From positions 1 to 13,261 of the forward strand of contig CAIRSV010000153.1 in assembly GCA_903881265.1 (NCBI GenBank): DNA of 13,261 nt, written 5' to 3'. Positions 6,848 to 13,261 of the stretch are shown here, one piece after another; position 1 is the stretch's first letter; each line of letters opens with the position of its first letter. This DNA comes from an uncultured Bacteroidota bacterium (GTDB lineage: Bacteria; Bacteroidota; Bacteroidia; Chitinophagales; Chitinophagaceae). The translations under genes were made by a program, and so were the position numbers. The notes below the pieces were generated by a model that did not search any database, was not told the origin of the DNA, and saw only the letters and a list, made by a program, of their open reading frames with translations.

Positions 6848-7723
6848 TCAATCGCCTGTATAAAGCGATTCCATTAACTTTAATTCATTCACTTTATCTT
6901 CTTCGTGCAGTAATTGATATACCTGAATCAATGCGCTTATGTGCTTATGAATAATCGCTTTGTGCGACAAGGCAAGAAAGGTTTTTTCATCGGTTTGAAT
7001 TTTATATTTACTGATGAAAAGATTCACATCATGTTGGGTGTAAATCATCCCGTTGTTCGGATCGATAAAGAATTGAATTTTATAAATAGGTTTCTTTTCC
7101 TTATTAAAAAAATCATACATCGTATCGTAATACGCAAGAATATATTGTTTGGGAAGCTGTATGGCATACACCGGAATGTCGAGCATTTCGCAGATGATCT
7201 GATACAACAATCCCAGCGAATAATTATTTCCTTTACGAGATTCCACCACATCGTTCAAGTAATAATGTGCTGGCTTGTTCTCTTCGAGTTCAAGTCCTTT
7301 AAACTTGTACATATTATAGAAGATACTATTGATGATATTGATTTGCTCAAGTGGCGTTAGGTAATTATTCAGTTCGAGCCAACAGCTTTGATAGATGCTT
7401 TTGATGGTCTTACGAATCATTTCTTCATCAATCTGCGAATGTCTGTAATTGGCTAGCACAAGGGCTCCGTTAAGCAATCCTGGCTTTTCGGCGAGATTCC
7501 ATTTCTCGTAGTTAACGAAGACATCATTGAAATTTACTTTATGAATAATTGCTTCTATTCTTTCTTGCACACTACCATCAGCGGTAGTTTCCAACAGATA
7601 TTCAAGCCTTGGAATCACCTCTTTACCGTAATGAATAATCTTATCCGAAACGGTTTCGAACACTTCCCTATCTGGATCATCGAGTAAATGCAAGAGTGCT
7701 TTTAATTCCTTCGTTTCCTTCAT
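6848..7723 (-). CDS. SirB1/transglutaminase-like (Transglut_core2) family protein
   Basis: A 291-residue protein. Residues ~5-65 look like a helical HEAT-type lead-in (LLDDPDREVFETVSDKIIHY). Residues ~75-240 match the SirB1-type transglutaminase-like core, recognisable by VVESRKGNNYSLGLLYQI, then LDIPVYAIQLPKQYILAYYD and FFIDPNNG. The C-terminal ~60 residues are helical, like the TPR-like tail in this family. No Cys stands at the usual nucleophile position, and the His common in the LPxHFIL motif of relatives is Gln193 here, so catalysis is doubtful and a binding or scaffold role is as likely. No function is firmly established. A -7 element (7828-7835) implies a leader of about 100 bases. Its stop codon abuts that of the NlpC/P60 gene. 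Confidence 0.8.
   Translation of the reverse strand: MKETKELKALLHLLDDPDREVFETVSDKIIHYGKEVIPRLEYLLETTADGSVQERIEAIIHKVNFNDVFVNYEKWNLAEKPGLLNGALVLANYRHSQIDEEMIRKTIKSIYQSCWLELNNYLTPLEQINIINSIFYNMYKFKGLELEENKPAHYYLNDVVESRKGNNYSLGLLYQIICEMLDIPVYAIQLPKQYILAYYDTMYDFFNKEKKPIYKIQFFIDPNNGMIYTQHDVNLFISKYKIQTDEKTFLALSHKAIIHKHISALIQVYQLLHEEDKVNELKLMESLYTGD
6850..6870. other. Small hairpin at the convergent gene junction
   Basis: AATCGC (6850-6855) pairs with GCGATT (6865-6870) around a 9-base loop, within the last codons of the minus-strand gene. It is the only secondary structure seen near the two stop codons. With 6 bp and no T tract it is a poor terminator. Confidence 0.25.
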
Positions 7724-7827
7724 ATCAATACGTTCATTTCAACTTAATTGGTTCCGAAAATAGATTCTTTTCTACCGTTGCATTCTAAATGTTGCAAATA
7801 GTTTTAAACATTCAGTAATGTGCAAAA

Positions 7828-7835
7828 CAAAAGTA
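7828..7835 (-). promoter_or_regulatory. -7 element for the SirB1-like gene
   Basis: TACTTTTG on the minus strand is an exact TAnnTTTG match, 104 bases before the ATG at 7723. The predicted leader contains an AATGTT/AACATT inverted repeat (7788-7793 with 7807-7812). On the other strand a poorer match, GAAATTTG (7887-7894), stands 18 bases before the divergent ABC transporter ATG. Confidence 0.55.
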
Positions 7836-7912
7836 CACGAATACTCAGTTTGATAAAAAATCTGCTTATACCTGAAAATAAAATACGAAATTTGCGCCAC
7901 TAAAAATTAAGT

Positions 7913-8623
7913 ATGTCCGTACGTGTTGAAAATTTAACCAAGGTCTATGGCGAACAAACAGTTGTTGACGCCATCTCATTCACAATTAAAAAAGGTGAAA
8001 TAGTTGGCTTCTTAGGGCCCAATGGTGCAGGCAAATCAACCACTATGAAAATGATTACCGGCTATATTCCTGTGACCGCAGGAAAGGCGTTTGTATGTGA
8101 CGATGAAGTGGCGACGAATGTATTGAACACCCAACGTCGCATTGGTTACCTACCAGAATCAAATCCATTATATATGGAGATGTATGTCAAAGAATATCTT
8201 TCATTTTTGGCTAGCGTACATCACGTGGCCGACGCTGAAAAGAAAATCAACGACATCATTGAACATACCGGGTTGAAAGTAGAAGAGAAGAAGAAAATTG
8301 GCGCGCTGTCGAAAGGATACAAACAACGAGTTGGCATTGCCCAAGCCATGTTGCACAATCCGGAAGTATTAATTCTCGATGAACCAACTTCGGGTCTTGA
8401 CCCTAATCAGATTATTGAAATTCGAGACCTGATCAAAAAATTTGGTAAAGAAAAAACAATCATCCTTTCCACACATATCATGCAGGAAGTAGAAGCTATG
8501 TGCGATCGTGTGATCATCATCAATAAAGGGAAAATCGTAGCGGATGACACCCTCATCGGTTTACAAAATCAACATCCCAACAAAACACTTGAAGATATTT
8601 TCAGAGAGCTCACTGTGCTTTAA
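7913..8623 (+). CDS. ABC transporter ATP-binding protein, GldA-like
   Basis: A 236-residue ABC ATPase. Walker A GPNGAGKST is at 35-43, signature LSKGYKQR at 132-139 (LSKGY in place of LSGGQ), Walker B VLILDEP at 152-158, and the switch His188 in STH. The stretch GYLPESNPLY after the Q-loop position and the ending TLEDIFREL are like GldA and related drug/lipid exporter ATPases of Bacteroidota. GldA of gliding species is usually about 300 residues; this one stops after the nucleotide-binding domain and lacks the C-terminal extension. No permease (gldF/gldG-like or other) is adjacent: the next gene is fbp on the other strand, so its membrane partner must be encoded elsewhere. Substrate unknown, and a gliding role should not be assumed. 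Confidence 0.92.
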   Translation: MSVRVENLTKVYGEQTVVDAISFTIKKGEIVGFLGPNGAGKSTTMKMITGYIPVTAGKAFVCDDEVATNVLNTQRRIGYLPESNPLYMEMYVKEYLSFLASVHHVADAEKKINDIIEHTGLKVEEKKKIGALSKGYKQRVGIAQAMLHNPEVLILDEPTSGLDPNQIIEIRDLIKKFGKEKTIILSTHIMQEVEAMCDRVIIINKGKIVADDTLIGLQNQHPNKTLEDIFRELTVL

Positions 8624-8643
8624 GGTCATGGTTGACCTCAACC
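8624..8643. other. Two overlapping small hairpins after the ABC gene
   Basis: GGTCA (8624-8628) can pair with TGACC (8633-8637), or GGTTG (8630-8634) with CAACC (8639-8643); the two exclude each other. They start right after the ABC stop codon in the 65-base gap before the convergent fbp gene. No T tract follows, so terminator function is doubtful. Confidence 0.25.
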
Positions 8644-8688
8644 GATTCTATGAATGCATGACTGCCCTTTGGTGAAGCGCGCTGCGAT

Positions 8689-9699
8689 TTATTTGTAAAT
8701 CAATGCAATGGCTTGTTCAACCATATTTTTCGAACCAATAAAAATCGGCACACGTTGATGTAACTCTGTTGGTTGCATATCCAAAATATTTTCAGTGCCC
8801 GAAGTACCTATGCCACCTGCCATTTCAATGATATGACTCATAGGATTACATTCGTACAGCAGACGTAATTTTCCGTTTGGATTACTTCTATCTGCTGGAT
8901 ACATAAAGATGCCGCCTTTAATAAGTGTACGATGCAGATCAGCTACCATACTTCCAATATATCTGTGCGAATAAGGTCGACGGGTAGCCTTATCGTCTGT
9001 CATACAAAAATCAAGATACGACTTCAATCCCTCATTGAGTTTGCTTGTATTCCCCTGATTGATCGAATAAATTTTACCATCGACCGGGCATTGCATATCC
9101 TTGTGTGACAGACAGAATTCACCTATACTCTGTTCCAACGTAAAGCCATTAACACCCAAGCGTGTTGCATAAACCATCATGGTGCTTGACCCATATATCA
9201 CATAACCCGACGCCATGATATTCCTTCCTTTCTGAAGAAAATCATCGACATTGCATGGCTTGCCTAATTCGCTGATACGTTTATAAATACAGAAAATCGT
9301 TCCAATGGAAGCATTCACATCAATGTTTGACGAACCATCTAATGGATCAAACATCACCACATATTTTGAGTTAAGCGAATGCTCATCCTCAAACACAACA
9401 ATATCATCATTTTCTTCCGAGGCTATCCCTGCGCAATCGGCACTATTTCTCAAGACAGAAATCATCACTTCATTGGCAAACACATCGAGTTTCATTTGCT
9501 CCTCACCCTGCACATTGACGGCACCATGAGCGCCAAGAATTTCAGTCAGTCCGGCTTTATTTACTTGTTTATTAATGAGTTTACAGGCAAGACCAATATC
9601 TCGCAGCAGTGTTGAAAGTTCGCCAGTTGAGTTTTTGAATTGCTTGGTTTGAAAGAATGTAAATTCGTCAAGCGTCATTAAATGTCTGTTCGGATTCAT
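8689..9699 (-). CDS. fbp: Fructose-1,6-bisphosphatase class I
   Basis: Hydrolyses fructose 1,6-bisphosphate to fructose 6-phosphate in gluconeogenesis; cytoplasmic and metal-dependent. The 336-residue product carries the class I signature: SEEND at 94-98 and FDPLDGSSNIDVN at 117-129 (metal and phosphate ligands), AYxx-type substrate region RYIGSMVADLHR at about 246-257, and RLLYECNPM at 279-287 with Glu283 as a metal ligand. The frame is open to an upstream ATG at 9753, but that adds 18 residues (MSIGCIANG and on) foreign to the family and lies upstream of an exact -7 element (9704-9711). The start at 9699 (MNPNRHLMTL) gives normal family length; Met at 9678 is a second possibility. Its upstream neighbour on the same strand is miaE, with no sign of an operon. 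Confidence 0.95.
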   Translation of the reverse strand: MNPNRHLMTLDEFTFFQTKQFKNSTGELSTLLRDIGLACKLINKQVNKAGLTEILGAHGAVNVQGEEQMKLDVFANEVMISVLRNSADCAGIASEENDDIVVFEDEHSLNSKYVVMFDPLDGSSNIDVNASIGTIFCIYKRISELGKPCNVDDFLQKGRNIMASGYVIYGSSTMMVYATRLGVNGFTLEQSIGEFCLSHKDMQCPVDGKIYSINQGNTSKLNEGLKSYLDFCMTDDKATRRPYSHRYIGSMVADLHRTLIKGGIFMYPADRSNPNGKLRLLYECNPMSHIIEMAGGIGTSGTENILDMQPTELHQRVPIFIGSKNMVEQAIALIYK

Positions 9700-9703
9700 G
9701 GCG

Positions 9704-9711
9704 CAAAAGTA
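9704..9711 (-). promoter_or_regulatory. -7 element for fbp that decides the start
   Basis: TACTTTTG on the minus strand, followed by CGCC and the ATG at 9699. It is an exact TAnnTTTG match only 4 bases from the start codon, so the mRNA would begin at or beside the ATG. It lies inside the longer reading frame beginning at 9753, arguing against that start. Confidence 0.65.
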
Positions 9712-9825
9712 ATCAGAAAAATTTAAACCATTTGCGATACAGCCTATTGACACATGAAGTGTTTACTTTTTTAAGATAGATGCAGTGCCATTACAAACTA
9801 ATAAAAAGCACATACACGTAGACCT

Positions 9826-10428
9826 TTAATGTATCCTATCACCTCTTACTTGCATATTTTCAAGAATCTCCTTTTCATGAACAAGAAGTTCTTTCCATCT
9901 TGCATTGACCTTTTCTTCATCGCAGTATTCTCTGGCAAGATCAAGAAATAGACGATAGTGCCCTGCTTCTGACACCATAAACTTTCGATAGAATTCTTTC
10001 ATATAAGGATCTTCAAGACCTTCGCTAAGCAACCTAAATCGTTCACAACTGCGCGCTTCAATCAATCCAAATATCAACAGGCGATCCATAAATCTATGTT
10101 CGGGGCGACCGCCTTTTGTTTCAAGCTGATTCAACGCATTGACATAATCATCTTTACGCTGCGGACCTAGTTTTAAATTTCGTTTATTAATTTCTGAAAG
10201 CACCATTCTGAAATGCCCCCATTCTTCCGTGACAATTGGGGCCAGTTCATCAACCAATTTAGTGTATTCAGGATATTTCTGAATGAGGCTTATACAATGA
10301 CTAGCAGCCTTTTGTTCGCAGTACGCATGATCGGTCAAGATTTCTTCAAGTGACATACTCGCCAAATCAACCCAACGTGGATCAGAAGGTAGTTTCAATC
10401 CTAGTATTGTATTGTCGGTGGTGCTCAT
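9826..10428 (-). CDS. miaE: tRNA-(ms2io6A)-hydroxylase MiaE
   Basis: Non-haem diiron enzyme that hydroxylates the isopentenyl group of 2-methylthio-N6-isopentenyladenosine at tRNA position 37, using O2; acts after MiaA and MiaB, which are not in the window. The 200-residue protein shows the ferritin-like diiron pattern: Glu38 (CEQKAAS), E69WGH72, Glu124 (LIEARSCERF) and E154AGH157. Length is typical. The open frame extends to a TTG at 10461, but the extra residues (VFSLSNKNKS) are not family-like and overlap a candidate -7 element; the ATG at 10428 (MSTTDNTILGLKLP) is preferred. Single gene between fbp and lgt, same strand, with no obvious terminator. Presence of an O2-using tRNA enzyme fits an aerobic organism. 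Confidence 0.93.
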   Translation of the reverse strand: MSTTDNTILGLKLPSDPRWVDLASMSLEEILTDHAYCEQKAASHCISLIQKYPEYTKLVDELAPIVTEEWGHFRMVLSEINKRNLKLGPQRKDDYVNALNQLETKGGRPEHRFMDRLLIFGLIEARSCERFRLLSEGLEDPYMKEFYRKFMVSEAGHYRLFLDLAREYCDEEKVNARWKELLVHEKEILENMQVRGDRIH

Positions 10429-10449
10429 GCTCTTGTTTTTATTGGAAAG

Positions 10450-10457
10450 CGAAAATA
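10450..10457 (-). promoter_or_regulatory. Candidate -7 element for miaE
   Basis: TATTTTCG on the minus strand, one mismatch from TAnnTTTG (the same T-to-C change as the sigma gene element), 21 bases before the ATG at 10428. No -33 element was recognised. Confidence 0.45.
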
Positions 10458-10600
10458 CCAATTTTCATATAAAGCCACATCATATTTGTATCAACAACCA
10501 ATTTCATTTTGCAGATGTAGTAAAAAATAGATCAACTACCCATTTAAAATACTAGCGAATAAATAAAAATCAGGAAGTTGAATGTGACAAGGATACGCTC

Positions 10601-11917
10601 CTATTCCTCAGCTGTCAATACTGCACTGTCTGTTCGCTTCGTATTAAGTCGATCAATCGCATGGCGAAACAAAAACAAGAAAAGACCGCAAAGCGAAATG
10701 ACAACAGCCAGAATTTCAGCTTGTGTGGGTTGAATAAATCCCCAATCGTATTTATAATTCACGCGAATCTGTTCAATCAAAAAACGTTCCATCCCATTCA
10801 ATACTAGATAAATCGAAAATATGCTCAGTGGAATGTGCATCTTTTTTCGAATAGCCCAAAGGAAAAGAAAAATCAGCACGCTCATCACAAATTCGTACAC
10901 AGGCGTGGGAAATACTGGCTGAGGCAACACAGAACAATAATCATCATCCTGCGCACAGTTTTTTAATTGAACACCGACATTATTGACATTGTTTGGATAG
11001 TTATACGCAAACAACCACATTGGCAAATAAGAAGGCCCGCGAAAATTGATATGGCCTATTTGTTCACTCTCGTGACGTTTGAAATAGTCTTGGTACGGCG
11101 CAGTATTATCAGAAAAGTTGTTGGAAGGCGCCGCCGCCATTTTACCTGTGCTGTCTGTTATGTAGGCCGAATTGTAAATACCCCAATCACCATCTCCGCT
11201 CATCTGACATCCTAAACGACCGATACCATAGGCAAGGATCAAGGCCGGAGCAGCAGCATCACAAAGATGCCTGAAGTCGAGTTTAATTCGACGAGCGTAA
11301 TACCACAACGCGAATGTGGCTACTATTAATCCGCCATAAAACGTAAGCCCGCTGCTTGACAATAAACTACCAAGAGGATCTGCTATAAAATTATCCCACG
11401 TTTCGAGTGCATTAAAAATTTTGGCTCCTGCAAAACCTCCAACAGCCGCTATGACGCATATATCACCCACCTTGATATGAGGGAAGGTCTTAACTTTTTT
11501 AGTTATCAGCCCTTTCGCCACTTCTTGCTTGTTCTCATAGTATTTAAACGCAATCGCAGCAATCGCCACCAAAATACCAGGAAGTAGGCTACCTGTTTTT
11601 GAGAATACAAAACTTAGTGGATCAGGAGATGCTTCTTTCCAATGCATAAACATGCCAACTAGCTTATACCCTACCATAAAACCAATGACACCAGACACGA
11701 TATAATCTTGAATACCTATTGGCTTGCCTGTTGTAATTTCATCAATTGTATAACCAACGATGCCATCATCTTCCTTCCGTTTGAGTTCAAGATAAATCAA
11801 ATATCCACCAACAAAGAAGGCCGTTGCCACTAAGAAACCAAATGTTTTCAGTAAACTTAAAAATGGCACATCAATACCAAACAAGTCTTTCAATAAATGA
11901 TAAATATCGGGGTACAC
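10601..11917 (-). CDS. lgt: Prolipoprotein diacylglyceryl transferase
   Basis: Inner-membrane enzyme that moves a diacylglyceryl group from phosphatidylglycerol to the lipobox cysteine of prolipoproteins, the first step of lipoprotein maturation; PepO in this window is a likely substrate. The 438-residue protein has about seven or eight hydrophobic helices (near 20-42, 70-92, 108-125, 150-168, 185-207, 343-357, 364-385, 402-418). The Lgt signature appears as GRLGCQMSGDGDWG at 233-246, with PTPVYE at 337-342 and ERFLIEQIR at 377-385. The HGG motif of the E. coli enzyme is YGG here (Tyr194). It is much longer than the ~290-residue proteobacterial form owing to an insertion before PTPVYE; both traits are usual in Bacteroidota. 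Start codon is GTG (MYPDIYHLLKDLFGID fits relatives; no in-frame ATG upstream). Bacilliredoxin lies 119 bases upstream on the same strand. Confidence 0.95.
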   Translation of the reverse strand: MYPDIYHLLKDLFGIDVPFLSLLKTFGFLVATAFFVGGYLIYLELKRKEDDGIVGYTIDEITTGKPIGIQDYIVSGVIGFMVGYKLVGMFMHWKEASPDPLSFVFSKTGSLLPGILVAIAAIAFKYYENKQEVAKGLITKKVKTFPHIKVGDICVIAAVGGFAGAKIFNALETWDNFIADPLGSLLSSSGLTFYGGLIVATFALWYYARRIKLDFRHLCDAAAPALILAYGIGRLGCQMSGDGDWGIYNSAYITDSTGKMAAAPSNNFSDNTAPYQDYFKRHESEQIGHINFRGPSYLPMWLFAYNYPNNVNNVGVQLKNCAQDDDYCSVLPQPVFPTPVYEFVMSVLIFLFLWAIRKKMHIPLSIFSIYLVLNGMERFLIEQIRVNYKYDWGFIQPTQAEILAVVISLCGLFLFLFRHAIDRLNTKRTDSAVLTAEE

Positions 11918-12036
11918 GAGTGCTATCGTTTTAAGGGTTTAGAAAAAAATGGGCATCTTTATCAAAAGACATCAACAGATACGTTGAAGTCAAGAGACTT
12001 TAAATGGACTGCATACTGACGAAAGATGTCAATGTC
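11918..12036. other. Gap between bacilliredoxin and lgt
   Basis: Contains two small hairpins: TCTTT-ATCA-AAAGA just upstream of lgt, and AAGTC-AAGA-GACTT further up. Neither has a clear T tract after it on the minus strand. No TAnnTTTG match was found for lgt, so co-transcription with the bacilliredoxin gene cannot be ruled out. Confidence 0.3.
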
Positions 12037-12450
12037 TTAGCAATATTGTTCAAATGCTTCGATTAGATTGGCAGCAATCATTTGAGCTGGGCGACCTTCG
12101 ATCATGTGACGTTCAATCATATGCACCAATTGTCCGTCTTTGAGAATGGCAATACATGGCGATGATGGCGGATAAGGCATCAGGTAGGTGCGTGCCTGTT
12201 TAACCGCATCTGTATCGAATCCAGCAAAAGTGGTAACACATTGTGTTGGCTTTTGAGTCGCATTTTGAACGGCCATTAAAACGCCTGGTCTTGCTGTACC
12301 TGCGCTGCAACCGCATACTGAATTCAGTACCAAAAGCGTTGTGCCTGCTTTGTGCAATGCAATATCCACTTGTTCAGGTGTTGACAAATCTTCAAATCCG
12401 TTTCCGGTCAATTCTGCCTTCATAGGCATGACTAATTCTGCTGGATACAT
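12037..12450 (-). CDS. BrxA/BrxB (YphP/YqiW) family bacilliredoxin
   Basis: A 137-residue thioredoxin-fold protein of the family that removes bacillithiol from mixed disulfides on oxidised proteins. Diagnostic features are the start MYPAELVMPMKAELT, active site CGC (Cys46-Gly47-Cys48) in NSVCGCSAGTARPG, and the tail LVHMIERHMIEGRPAQMIA. Additional cysteines are at 71, 99 and 137. The open frame extends to 12555, but the 35 extra residues are not family-like and would include the promoter region; the ATG at 12450 gives the family length (about 137-145). An exact -7 element ends 16 bases upstream. Whether this organism makes bacillithiol cannot be seen here, as the bsh genes are not in the window. 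Confidence 0.92.
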   Translation of the reverse strand: MYPAELVMPMKAELTGNGFEDLSTPEQVDIALHKAGTTLLVLNSVCGCSAGTARPGVLMAVQNATQKPTQCVTTFAGFDTDAVKQARTYLMPYPPSSPCIAILKDGQLVHMIERHMIEGRPAQMIAANLIEAFEQYC

Positions 12451-12466
12451 GAGTATATTTTTTGGG

Positions 12467-12474
12467 CAAAAGTA
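12467..12474 (-). promoter_or_regulatory. -7 element for the bacilliredoxin gene
   Basis: TACTTTTG on the minus strand, exact TAnnTTTG match, 16 bases before the ATG at 12450; identical to the fbp and SirB1-like elements. It supports the shorter start. Confidence 0.6.
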
Positions 12475-12750
12475 AGGGAATTGCAAATAAAAAGGAGAAA
12501 GTAGTTCGCAGAATGCTATTCTTATCATCATTCCCACATCAACAATCAATCGCATGTCGAACGAGACGAACAGTGGCTATTTTCGCAATCATACAAGTCA
12601 CTTTACGATGTGATTTTTTCAAGCGTCCGTTATCCCACACTCAAACCACTTCGTAGATTGCATCGTAGCGATTAATCGTTCTAACAAATCGAAGAACACA
12701 CAATCTTTCCACTCGTTTCAATTTGTTATTTCGCCTTTGGAAAATTGTTT
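12475..12750. other. Intergenic region between the bacilliredoxin gene and pyrG
   Basis: Part of the 377-base gap between two divergent genes. It has no protein I can support; the 64-codon plus-strand ORF at 12462-12656 crosses the bacilliredoxin promoter and is treated as chance. The only structure seen is the palindrome CGATTAATCG at 12669-12678, about 73 bases upstream of the pyrG -7 element, which could be an operator but has no second copy. Confidence 0.4.
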
Positions 12751-12758
12751 TACCTTTG
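12751..12758 (+). promoter_or_regulatory. -7 element for pyrG
   Basis: TACCTTTG is an exact TAnnTTTG match, 69 bases before the pyrG ATG. The predicted leader has no strong hairpin, so no attenuator is evident. No -33 element at the usual spacing was recognised. Confidence 0.55.
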
Positions 12759-12827
12759 TCCGACCTCTTGTATTTTTCCCCATTTTAATTTATTCATTCG
12801 AAAGGTCAAAGCAAAAACGTTTAGGCT

Positions 12828-13261
12828 ATGGCAAAATATATATTTGTAACCGGTGGTGTTACATCATCATTAGGTAAAGGGATTATAGCAGCATCCCTTG
12901 CCAAACTCCTTCAAGCAAGGGGCTTCAAGGTTACTATTCAAAAAATGGATCCGTATATTAATATCGATCCAGGCACACTGAATCCCTACGAGCATGGCGA
13001 ATGTTATGTAACGGATGACGGTGCCGAAACTGATTTAGATTTGGGCCACTATGAGCGTTTTCTAAGCACACCCACATCGCAAGCCAATAATGTAACAACA
13101 GGACGCATTTATCAGACGGTTATTAATAAGGAACGAGAAGGTGCTTATTTGGGAAAAACAGTGCAGGTTATTCCGCATATCACCGACGAAATCAAACGTT
13201 GTATGACCTTATTGGCTTCTAAAAATGAATATGATATTATCATTACTGAAATCGGTGGCAC
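12828..13261 (+). CDS. pyrG: CTP synthase, 5' part
   Basis: Makes CTP from UTP, ATP and glutamine. The first 144 codons are present and run off the window end, covering part of the synthetase domain; the glutamine amidotransferase domain is outside. The start MAKYIFVTGGVTSSLGKGI is the conserved N-terminus with the nucleotide-binding loop; DPYINIDPGTLNPYEHGE (41-58), DDGAETDLDLGHYERF (63-78) and GKTVQVIPHITDEIK (109-123) are family hallmarks for UTP/CTP and Mg binding. The ATG at 12828 is the family start. No Shine-Dalgarno site; an exact -7 element lies 69 bases upstream. Confidence 0.97.
   Translation, partial: MAKYIFVTGGVTSSLGKGIIAASLAKLLQARGFKVTIQKMDPYINIDPGTLNPYEHGECYVTDDGAETDLDLGHYERFLSTPTSQANNVTTGRIYQTVINKEREGAYLGKTVQVIPHITDEIKRCMTLLASKNEYDIIITEIGG

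Noticed and set aside
6914..7360. 148-codon plus-strand ORF
   Set aside because: Lies wholly antisense to the SirB1-like gene, whose family motifs are clear; chance open frame.
10429..10461. TTG start extending MiaE by 11 residues
   Set aside because: TTG is a rare start, the residues are not family-like, and a candidate -7 element overlaps them.
12462..12656. 64-codon plus-strand ORF upstream of pyrG
   Set aside because: Overlaps the bacilliredoxin promoter, has no family-like motif and an odd composition.
1..13261. Search for CRISPR arrays, insertion sequences, phage genes, tRNA or rRNA
   Set aside because: No regularly spaced repeats, transposase motifs, integrase or RNA gene cores were seen; the window looks like stable core chromosome.

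Overview
The window reads as an ordinary chromosomal stretch from a member of the Bacteroidota, plausibly the Chitinophagales/Sphingobacteriia side of the phylum; I cannot fix the genus. The evidence is a secreted metalloprotease with a type IX secretion (T9SS) type A sorting domain, the Bacteroidota form of Lgt (tyrosine where the family usually has the catalytic histidine of the HGG motif, and a GCQMSGDGDWG signature), a GldA-like ABC ATPase, an ECF sigma/zf-HC2 anti-sigma pair, no Shine-Dalgarno sites, and repeated TAnnTTTG promoter -7 elements next to start codons. Base composition is AT-rich and looks even. I see no insertion sequence, phage gene, CRISPR array, tRNA or rRNA.

Layout. 2-1444 (+): C-terminal part of a T9SS-secreted metzincin, closed by a strong terminator. 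1501-1837: gene-poor gap with an inverted repeat, a doubtful 47-codon ORF and the pepO terminator. 1838-3886 (-): lipoprotein M13 metalloprotease PepO. 3887-4217: empty gap. 4218-6045 (-): ECF sigma factor followed, with an 8-base overlap, by a membrane anti-sigma factor carrying a C-terminal TPR domain. 6116-6847 (+): cytoplasmic NlpC/P60 endopeptidase, divergent from the sigma gene and ending base-to-base against 6848-7723 (-), a SirB1/transglutaminase-like protein. 7913-8623 (+): ABC transporter ATPase. Then four genes on the minus strand: fbp (8689-9699), miaE (9826-10428), lgt (10601-11917) and a BrxA/BrxB bacilliredoxin (12037-12450). 12828 to the end (+): 5' part of pyrG.

Most genes are single units with their own promoters. 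The only tight operon is sigma/anti-sigma. Themes are envelope and peptide handling (metzincin, PepO, NlpC/P60, Lgt, which lipidates proteins such as PepO) and housekeeping (Fbp, PyrG, MiaE, bacilliredoxin). Three starts need moving inward from the longest ORF (fbp, miaE, bacilliredoxin), and lgt starts at GTG.

I did not find a clearly new multi-gene system. The items most worth a second look are the sigma/anti-sigma-TPR pair beside a divergent peptidoglycan peptidase, the very short leaders implied by the promoter motifs, the zero-gap convergent stop codons, and a small unexplained coding-like stretch at 1612-1758.
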